A DNA stretch of 57,392 nucleotides from Litorimonas sp964511495 (lineage in GTDB: Bacteria; Pseudomonadota; Alphaproteobacteria; Caulobacterales; Maricaulaceae). Position numbers and translations under genes: made by a program. Of this stretch, positions 52,042-57,392 are shown in pieces (position 1 is the stretch's first letter; each line of letters begins with the position of its first letter). Below the pieces are notes generated by a model that was not told the DNA's origin, did no database searches, and saw only the letters and a list, made by a program, of their open reading frames with translations. Location: contig CAZEFT010000017.1 in the NCBI GenBank assembly GCA_964511495.1, forward strand, positions 1 to 57,392. The letters are read 5' to 3'.

Positions 52042-52272
52042 TTACGCTGAGATCACTTCCCACCGCTTTAACTTTGACTTTGGCGTACATTCCGTAATGC
52101 GGACTTTGTCGCCAACCTTATGCGCATTCTTTTCATCATGCGCGTGATATTTCTTCGAACGACGAATCGTCTTTTTGAATAGAGGGTGGAGATAGGCGCG
52201 CTCAACTTTGACCACAACCGTCTTTTCACCTTTATCTGACACAACTGTGCCCTGAAGTACGCGTTTTGGCAT
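52042..52272 (-). CDS. rpsQ: 30S ribosomal protein S17
   Basis: S17 is a primary 16S rRNA-binding protein. The 76-residue protein has MPKRVLQGTVVSDKGEKTVV, then VKVERAYLHPLFKKTIRRSK and KVRITECTPKSKLKRWEVI. It follows rpmC by 11 bases. Confidence 0.98.
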   Translation of the reverse strand: MPKRVLQGTVVSDKGEKTVVVKVERAYLHPLFKKTIRRSKKYHAHDEKNAHKVGDKVRITECTPKSKLKRWEVISA

Positions 52273-52283
52273 CTCGACCTACC

Positions 52284-52487
52284 TTAAGCCTTCTTGGCGG
52301 ATTTGTTTTCCGCCATAATTGTTTTGACGCGCGCAATATCACGACGCACTTGGCGAACGCGGGCGGTCTTTTCTAACTGGCCGGTGGCTTCTTGAAAGCG
52401 CAGGTTAAACTGCTCTTTTTTCAGCTCCAACAGCTTATCATTAAGCTCATCGGCACTCATGGCTCTGACGTCAGTAGCTTTCATCAT
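52284..52487 (-). CDS. rpmC: 50S ribosomal protein L29
   Basis: L29 lies at the polypeptide exit and helps dock chaperones and the signal recognition particle. The 67-residue protein has the two-helix pattern VRAMSADELNDKLLELKKEQ, FNLRFQEATGQLEKTARVRQ. Two adjacent ATG codons (52487 and 52484) are possible starts. Confidence 0.97.
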   Translation of the reverse strand: MMKATDVRAMSADELNDKLLELKKEQFNLRFQEATGQLEKTARVRQVRRDIARVKTIMAENKSAKKA

Positions 52488-52496
52488 CGCCTCCTA

Positions 52497-52910
52497 TTAC
52501 TCGCCCGGACGTGTGACGATTTTCGTCTTCACGGGCAGTTTCGCAGCACCCAGACGCAGCGCTTCGCGCGCAACTTCGTCAGAGACACCGTCAATTTCAA
52601 ACATGATCCGACCCGGACGCACTTTGGCGGCCCAGAATTCAACGGAACCCTTACCTTTACCCATGCGGACTTCGGTCGGCTTCTTTGTGACAGGAACATC
52701 AGGGAAGATACGAATCCAGACGCGACCGGCCCGTTTCATACGACGGGTAATCGCACGACGTGTGGCCTCGATCTGACGGGCTGTAATACGCTGAGGTTCC
52801 ATGGCTTTCAGTCCGTAAGAACCGAAGGTCAAAGCTGTTCCGCCTTTGGCGACACCCTTGATCCGGCCCTTATGGGCTTTGCGGAATTTTGTACGTTTTG
52901 GCTGTAACAT
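52497..52910 (-). CDS. rplP: 50S ribosomal protein L16
   Basis: L16 is close to the peptidyl-transferase centre. The 137-residue protein has MLQPKRTKFRKAHKGRIKG, the RITARQIEATRRAITRRMKR helix and the GKGKGSVEFWAAKVRPGRIM segment. It is nine bases from rpmC and 17 bases after rpsC. Confidence 0.98.
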   Translation of the reverse strand: MLQPKRTKFRKAHKGRIKGVAKGGTALTFGSYGLKAMEPQRITARQIEATRRAITRRMKRAGRVWIRIFPDVPVTKKPTEVRMGKGKGSVEFWAAKVRPGRIMFEIDGVSDEVAREALRLGAAKLPVKTKIVTRPGE

Positions 52911-52927
52911 TTCTCTTAGCCTCTATC

Positions 52928-53662
52928 TTAATTGGCGCGCGCCGGACGACGTCCGCCACGGTCATTATTATTGCCACCGCGTGAGCGTGTATCGCCCTGC
53001 TGTGTCATGCGCTTCTCATGAGCATAAGGATCATGCTCCATGATTTCGCCCTTATTGATCCAAACTTTAATGCCGATAATGCCCATGGCCGTCATCGCAC
53101 GCGCAACACCGTAATCGATGTCAGCCCGCATTGTGTGTAGAGGCACGGAGCCTTCCTGATATTGCTCAACACGCGCAATTTCAGCACCACCTAAGCGGCC
53201 ACCCAATTTAATCTTACAGCCCTTGGCACCCATCCGCATGGCAGATTGCATGGAACGTTTCATGGCGCGACGGAAAGAAACACGACGCTCAAGCTGCTGT
53301 GCAATACCGTCGGCAACCAAATTGGCATCAACTTCGGGCTTACGCACTTCAACCAGATTGATGAAAACTTCGCCGTCAACCATAGAGGCGACTTTCTTGC
53401 GAAGGATTTCAATATCAGCACCTTTTTTACCAATCACAACACCCGGACGCGCCGTGTAAATTGTAATGCGGCATGTTTTGTGCGGACGCTCAATAACGAT
53501 ACGTGAAACGGAGGCGTTTTTCAGCTCTGACATCAAGAAAGCGCGAATGGCGAGATCTTGATGTAACAAATCACCATATTCGGCGGTATTCGCATACCAA
53601 CGTGATGACCACGTGCGGTTAATACCGAGGCGAAGGCCAATTGGATTAATCTTCTGTCCCAT
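52928..53662 (-). CDS. rpsC: 30S ribosomal protein S3
   Basis: S3 forms part of the mRNA entry channel. The 244-residue protein begins MGQKINPIGLRLGINRTWSS, has a KH domain with TARPGVVIGKKGADIEILRK, and the S3 C-terminal domain (GCKIKLGGRLGGAEIARVEQ). The last 25 residues are rich in Arg, Gly and Asn, a common but variable tail. Its start shares a base with the rplV stop. Confidence 0.98.
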   Translation of the reverse strand: MGQKINPIGLRLGINRTWSSRWYANTAEYGDLLHQDLAIRAFLMSELKNASVSRIVIERPHKTCRITIYTARPGVVIGKKGADIEILRKKVASMVDGEVFINLVEVRKPEVDANLVADGIAQQLERRVSFRRAMKRSMQSAMRMGAKGCKIKLGGRLGGAEIARVEQYQEGSVPLHTMRADIDYGVARAMTAMGIIGIKVWINKGEIMEHDPYAHEKRMTQQGDTRSRGGNNNDRGGRRPARAN

Positions 53663-54078
53663 TACGCGGCCTCACTCTTTTTAGCGGCTTTTGGCTCTTC
53701 AGGTGTGTCTTCGACTTCACGCACGACAATTGTCAGCTCGGAAAACGGCTTCAAGATACGCGCGCCACGACCGCGGGCACGGGCACGGAAGCGTTTCATG
53801 ACGAAGTTTTTGCCGACATAGGCCTCGGAAACGATCAGTGAATCGATGTCCAAACCATGATTGTTTTCAGCGTTTGCGATGGCGCTTTCCAGAACCTTCT
53901 TCACTTCACCTGATATACGCTTGTGCGAAAACTCAAGATCAGCGAGCGCTTTATCAACTTTTTTGCCGCGAATAAGTTGCGCAACCAAGTTCAGCTTTTG
54001 TGGGCTGATACGGATCATGCGCAATTTGGCGCGAGCCTCTTTGTCGCCAACGCGACGTGGATTTTTTGTCTTTGCCAT
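53662..54078 (-). CDS. rplV: 50S ribosomal protein L22
   Basis: L22 lines the peptide exit tunnel. The 138-residue protein has AKLRMIRISPQKLNLVAQLI, ANAENNHGLDIDSLIVSEAY and the FRARARGRGARILKPFSELT hairpin that enters the tunnel. A short Ala/Glu/Lys extension follows at the C-terminus. Confidence 0.98.
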   Translation of the reverse strand: MAKTKNPRRVGDKEARAKLRMIRISPQKLNLVAQLIRGKKVDKALADLEFSHKRISGEVKKVLESAIANAENNHGLDIDSLIVSEAYVGKNFVMKRFRARARGRGARILKPFSELTIVVREVEDTPEEPKAAKKSEAA

Positions 54079-54083
54079 GGTCT

Positions 54084-54362
54084 TTACTTCCGCTTGGCTT
54101 TTTTATCGGCCGCGTGACCGTAATATGTACGTGTCGGTGCGAATTCGCCGAGTTTATGCCCCACCATGTCCTCATCAATGAGAACGGGGATGAATTTTTG
54201 GCCGTTATGAACTTGGAATGTCAAACCGACAAAGCTTGGCATAATCGTTGAACGACGAGACCAAGTTTTAATTGGCTTATGACGCCCCTCAGAACGTGTC
54301 GCTTCGGCTTTTTTAAGCAGGTAACCGTCAACAAACGGGCCCTTCCAGACTGAACGTGGCAT
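54084..54362 (-). CDS. rpsS: 30S ribosomal protein S19
   Basis: S19 pairs with S13 in the head. The 92-residue protein has MPRSVWKGPFVDGYLLKKAE, IKTWSRRSTIMPSFVGLTFQ and HKLGEFAPTRTYYGHAADKK. It follows rplB and precedes rplV. Confidence 0.98.
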   Translation of the reverse strand: MPRSVWKGPFVDGYLLKKAEATRSEGRHKPIKTWSRRSTIMPSFVGLTFQVHNGQKFIPVLIDEDMVGHKLGEFAPTRTYYGHAADKKAKRK

Positions 54363-54374
54363 AGTCCGCGCTCC

Positions 54375-55211
54375 CTAGCGTTTCTTCTTCGCGTGACGCG
54401 AACGAATGATGAATTTGTCAGTCGCTTTATTCGAGCGAGTACGAGCGCCTTTTGTCGGCTTACCCCAAGGTGTCACAGGGTGACGACCACCAGAAGTCCG
54501 GCCTTCACCACCACCGTGAGGGTGATCAACCGGGTTCATGGCTACGCCGCGAACTTGTGGACGCTTGCCCAACCAACGCTTACGACCGGCTTTACCCAAA
54601 TTGATGTTCATGTGGTCCGGGTTGGACACCGCACCGACAGTGGCCAAACACGTTTGGTGAACCATGCGCATTTCGCCTGATTTCAAACGAATTTGAGCAT
54701 AACCCTCAGAACGACCAACGAGTTGGGCATAAGTTCCTGCAGAACGGGCGATTTGACCGCCTTTACCCGGCTTCAGCTCAATATTGTGGATGATAGTCCC
54801 GACAGGCATAGCGCGCAAAGGCATCGTGTTACCCGGCTTCACGTCAGCTTTCGCTGAAGAAATCACCTTATCACCTTCGGCCAAGCGTTGTGGCGCCAAG
54901 ATGTAAGCTTTCTCACCGTCTTTATATTCGATCAAGGCGATAAAGGCTGTGCGGTTCGGGTCATATTCCAAACGCAAAACCGTCGCTTCGACGTCGAATT
55001 TGTTCCGTTTAAAGTCAACCTTACGGTAAAGACGCTTATGGCCACCACCTTGGCGACGGGATGTAATACGTCCAGTATTGTTACGACCGCCGGTCTTGGT
55101 CAAACCCTCAGTCAGAGACTTTTCGGGGCGACCTTTGTGCAAGCCTGTGCGATCAACCTGAATGAGGTTGCGGCGCGAAGGGCTGGTCGGATTGAATGTC
55201 TTTAAAGCCAT
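54375..55211 (-). CDS. rplB: 50S ribosomal protein L2
   Basis: L2 is needed for subunit joining and peptidyl-transferase activity. The 278-residue protein has GRNNTGRITSRRQGGGHKRL and YRKVDFKRNKFDVEATVLRL, and the conserved C-terminal GVAMNPVDHPHGGGEGRTSG with the functionally important His. Length and order are normal. Confidence 0.98.
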   Translation of the reverse strand: MALKTFNPTSPSRRNLIQVDRTGLHKGRPEKSLTEGLTKTGGRNNTGRITSRRQGGGHKRLYRKVDFKRNKFDVEATVLRLEYDPNRTAFIALIEYKDGEKAYILAPQRLAEGDKVISSAKADVKPGNTMPLRAMPVGTIIHNIELKPGKGGQIARSAGTYAQLVGRSEGYAQIRLKSGEMRMVHQTCLATVGAVSNPDHMNINLGKAGRKRWLGKRPQVRGVAMNPVDHPHGGGEGRTSGGRHPVTPWGKPTKGARTRSNKATDKFIIRSRHAKKKR

Positions 55212-55220
55212 CTCTCTTCC

Positions 55221-55517
55221 CTATAGTCCTGTTGCGATGTCAATGCTGTCGCCGTCTTTCAACGTGACGATAGCTTTCTTGACGTCATTTCGACGACCGG
55301 GTCGGCCCCGGAAGCGCTTGGTTTTACCTTTGACGCGAAGCGTGTTCACAGCCGTCACAGAAACCTTGAAAAGCTGTTCAATAGCTTCTTTGATTTCCGG
55401 CTTGGATGCGCTTAACGGCACTTCGAAAACAACCTGGTTGTTTTCAGAAACGATTGTCGTTTTTTCTGTGATGATCGGAGAGACCACCGTATCATAATGG
55501 CGGGCAGCTAATGTCAT
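55221..55517 (-). CDS. rplW: 50S ribosomal protein L23
   Basis: L23 at the exit tunnel is the docking site for trigger factor. The 98-residue protein has HYDTVVSPIITEKTTIVSEN, VVFEVPLSASKPEIKEAIEQ and VNTLRVKGKTKRFRGRPGRR. Its start overlaps the rplD stop by four bases. Confidence 0.98.
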   Translation of the reverse strand: MTLAARHYDTVVSPIITEKTTIVSENNQVVFEVPLSASKPEIKEAIEQLFKVSVTAVNTLRVKGKTKRFRGRPGRRNDVKKAIVTLKDGDSIDIATGL

Positions 55518-56134
55518 TTTAAGCGAGCCTCCAGATCTGCGACAGCCTGCTTTGTCAACACGAGTGTGTGACGCTTCAGAATGTCATATACGTTTGCACC
55601 TTGGCTCGGCAAAACATCCAAATTCGGGATGTTGCGCGCCGCTTTGGCAAAATTTTCTTCGATAGTGTTACCACCCACGACCAAGCCGTTTGTAACACCT
55701 AATTTTTCGAGCGATTTACGAAGGTCGGCCGTTTTGGCAGATTTCGCAACAGCGTCATCAATGATGATCAACTCTTTTGCACCGGCCTTGGCAGACAAAG
55801 CGTGACGCAAAGCCATGGCCCGCACCTTTTTAGGCAGGTCATGTGCGTGAGAGCGAGAACGAGGGCCATGTGCTTTTGCACCACCGCGGAACTGCGAAAC
55901 AGATCCGTTACCGTGACGCGCTGTACCACCACCTTTTTGGCGACCGATACGCTTTGTTGTCTTAGAGACATCGCCACGTTCTTGAACCTGATGCGTACCC
56001 GCTTGACGTTTCGCCAGTTGATAACGAACCATACGGTGCAAAATATCTTTGCGCGGCTCATTGGCAAAAACGGCGTCGTCGAGATCGACGGAACCGGACT
56101 TCTTGCCCGCTAATGTTTGGACGTCGAGTTTCAT
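55514..56134 (-). CDS. rplD: 50S ribosomal protein L4
   Basis: L4 is an exit-tunnel protein and in some bacteria a repressor of the S10 operon. The 206-residue protein has the long tunnel loop with TKRIGRQKGGGTARHGNGSV and GAKAHGPRSRSHAHDLPKKV, and a C-terminal globular part (NLDVLPSQGANVYDILKRH). It abuts rplC. Confidence 0.98.
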   Translation of the reverse strand: MKLDVQTLAGKKSGSVDLDDAVFANEPRKDILHRMVRYQLAKRQAGTHQVQERGDVSKTTKRIGRQKGGGTARHGNGSVSQFRGGAKAHGPRSRSHAHDLPKKVRAMALRHALSAKAGAKELIIIDDAVAKSAKTADLRKSLEKLGVTNGLVVGGNTIEENFAKAARNIPNLDVLPSQGANVYDILKRHTLVLTKQAVADLEARLK

Positions 56135-56947
56135 TTAGCCTTCTCCGCCTTCATCTGTTGTGGCTGCCATAGCGGCGGCCTGCTCTTCGGCGACACGTTT
56201 CGCTTCTGCTTCCGCCTCGGCCAAAGCCGCTGCTTCTGCTTCTTCTGCGGCTTTCAAAGCCGCTTTACGGTCGCCCATTGTTGCGGCCGGGAAGATCAAA
56301 TCTTCTGGCTGAGCTTTTTTGACGGCGTCGCGAATTTCCAACCATGCACCCTTAGCACCCGGTGTTGCGCCCTTGATCAAAATAAGACCATCTTCGATTT
56401 CAACACGTGCCACTTCAAGGTTTTGGTTCGTCCGACGAACCGCACCCATGTGGCCGGCCATTTTCTTGCCCTTAAAGACTTTACCCGGATCCTGACACTG
56501 ACCTGTTGAGCCATGCGAACGGTGAGAGATAGACACACCATGTGTGGCCCGCAAACCGCCAAAGTTATGACGTTTCATCGCACCGGCAAAACCCTTACCG
56601 ACAGTCACGCCTGAGACGTCAACTTTTTGACCCGGTAGGAAGTGACCCGCAATAAGCTCTTCACCAACCTCAATCAGATTTTCATCAGCGACGCGGAACT
56701 CAACCAATTTCTTCTTCGGTGTAACGCCCGCCTTGGCAAAACGCTCACGTTCAGCTTTTGAAACACGCTTAGGCTTGGCTTCACCCGCACCCAATTGAAC
56801 GGCGGAATAACCATCACGCTCTTGCGTTTTCTGAGCAACAACCTGACATCCCTCCAAAGAGAGAACCGTCACAGGAACATGATTGCCCAAATCGTCATAG
56901 ACGTGGGTCATGCCCAATTTCTTTGCTAATAGACCTGTTCGTAACAT
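56135..56947 (-). CDS. rplC: 50S ribosomal protein L3
   Basis: L3 has a loop reaching the peptidyl-transferase centre. The 270-residue protein has LLAKKLGMTHVYDDLGNHVP, KGFAGAMKRHNFGGLRATHG and the HRSHGSTGQCQDPGKVFKGK methylation-site region with Gln. An extra C-terminal tail of about 45 residues is rich in Ala and Glu, a lineage feature rather than a domain. Confidence 0.98.
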   Translation of the reverse strand: MLRTGLLAKKLGMTHVYDDLGNHVPVTVLSLEGCQVVAQKTQERDGYSAVQLGAGEAKPKRVSKAERERFAKAGVTPKKKLVEFRVADENLIEVGEELIAGHFLPGQKVDVSGVTVGKGFAGAMKRHNFGGLRATHGVSISHRSHGSTGQCQDPGKVFKGKKMAGHMGAVRRTNQNLEVARVEIEDGLILIKGATPGAKGAWLEIRDAVKKAQPEDLIFPAATMGDRKAALKAAEEAEAAALAEAEAEAKRVAEEQAAAMAATTDEGGEG

Positions 56948-56949
56948 GC

Positions 56950-57264
56950 CTATGCTCCCAATTTAATTTCGACGTCAACGCCGGCCGCGAGGTCGAGCTT
57001 CATGAGCGCGTCCACAGTTTGCGGTGTCGGGTCAACGATATCCAACATTCTCTTATGAGTGCGGATTTCGAATTGTTCGCGTGACTTCTTGTTCACGTGT
57101 GGTGAACGGTTCACAGTAAAACGCTCAATGCGGGTTGGTAGCGGGATGGGCCCACGTACTGTAGCACCAGTACGCTTAGCCGTAGACACGATCTCTTTCG
57201 TCGAGGTGTCGAGAATACGGTGGTCGAACGCTTTCAACCGGATGCGAATATTTTGACGATCCAT
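56950..57264 (-). CDS. rpsJ: 30S ribosomal protein S10
   Basis: S10 is the first protein of the operon and also a transcription antitermination factor (NusE). The 104-residue protein has QNIRIRLKAFDHRILDTSTK, GPIPLPTRIERFTVNRSPHV and FEIRTHKRMLDIVDPTPQTV. It lies 75 bases after the end of tuf. Confidence 0.98.
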   Translation of the reverse strand: MDRQNIRIRLKAFDHRILDTSTKEIVSTAKRTGATVRGPIPLPTRIERFTVNRSPHVNKKSREQFEIRTHKRMLDIVDPTPQTVDALMKLDLAAGVDVEIKLGA

Positions 57265-57298
57265 AACAGGGCCTAATCTTTACGCTTCAAACAACAAG

Positions 57299-57320
57299 TC
57301 GGCGCAGCGTGCTGCGCCGA
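57299..57320 (-). terminator. Hairpin between tuf and rpsJ
   Basis: TCGGCGCAG and CTGCGCCGA pair perfectly around four bases. On the minus strand the T-rich CTTGTTGTTTG follows, so it could be a weak terminator or attenuator that lets some transcripts from tuf continue into the S10 operon. Confidence 0.55.
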
Positions 57321-57339
57321 ACGGATAATAACTTCTAAA

Positions 57340-57392
57340 CTACTCAGTGATTTTGGACACGACGCCGGCGCCGACTGTGCGTCCACCTTCAC
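57340..57392 (-). CDS. tuf: Elongation factor Tu, 3' end only
   Basis: The last 16 codons before a TAG stop encode EGGRTVGAGVVSKITE, the C-terminus of EF-Tu, which delivers aminoacyl-tRNA to the ribosome. The rest of the gene lies beyond the window. The order tuf-rpsJ is the usual one. Confidence 0.93.
   Translation of the reverse strand, partial: EGGRTVGAGVVSKITE

Noticed and set aside
1..57392. CRISPR arrays, insertion sequences and rRNA genes.
   Set aside because: No regularly spaced repeats, transposase-like frames or rRNA segments were seen anywhere in the window.

Overview
The window is a stretch of alphaproteobacterial chromosome with moderate GC content. The evidence is an Atp12-type F1-ATPase assembly chaperone, MotE-like and DUF6468-like proteins beside fliL, a HutG-type histidine pathway, and an S10-spc-alpha ribosomal cluster with adk between secY and rpsM. 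Together with the M56/BlaI pair and TTAA-rich, CtrA-like motifs near motility genes, this suggests a marine stalked or hyphal relative of Caulobacter, such as the Maricaulales/Hyphomonadaceae (Robiginitomaculum/Hellea-like). The genus is an inference.

Layout. 0.2-1.5 kb: a secreted M28 peptidase and a small membrane protein. 1.6-8.7 kb: flagellar genes, with fliF-fliH-fliN-fliP-fliG on the minus strand diverging from fliL, a DUF6468-like gene and a MotE-like gene on the plus strand. 8.7-13 kb: a cluster of small regulators (two LuxR-type paralogues, an XRE protein, two receiver-domain proteins, a MarR-like protein and an unknown 94-residue protein). 13-19.3 kb: complete histidine utilisation, with hutI-hutH-hutU diverging from hutC-hutG around a candidate HutC operator. 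19.3-24.4 kb: an accessory block with a gene-poor 0.47 kb segment, the operon prs-nadV-nrtR-HAD nucleotidase behind twin palindromic operators, an internally deleted tyrosine integrase and tRNA-Leu(GAG). 24.5-35 kb: housekeeping genes (lipB, two DUF805 proteins, a CPA2 antiporter, Atp12, a TPR-oxygenase, rluC-like, crcB, rarA, a DegP-like protease). 35-42.6 kb: a BlaI/M56 proteolytic signalling locus with an orphan coiled-coil partner, several secreted proteins, an SDR enzyme and a DUF547 protein. 42.6-57.4 kb: the ribosomal cluster from rplQ back to rpsJ and the end of tuf, all on the minus strand.

The most notable points are these. (1) Ribosomal protein L15 carries a Lys/Ala linker and a complete DUF2853-like domain in one reading frame. 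(2) The BlaI gene has a 14-base palindrome in its promoter, and a perfect 16-base version of the same site overlaps the promoter of a small membrane-protein gene 4.5 kb away, which outlines a BlaI regulon without a beta-lactamase. (3) The M56 sensor ends early, and a separate downstream gene appears to carry its usual C-terminal part plus a strict Leu-x-x repeat. (4) An NrtR-controlled NAD salvage operon sits next to a tRNA with an integrase remnant, so it may have arrived on a mobile element. Its Prs-like and NadV-like enzymes recall phage NAD+ reconstitution modules.

All functions are read from motifs and gene order. No database search was possible.
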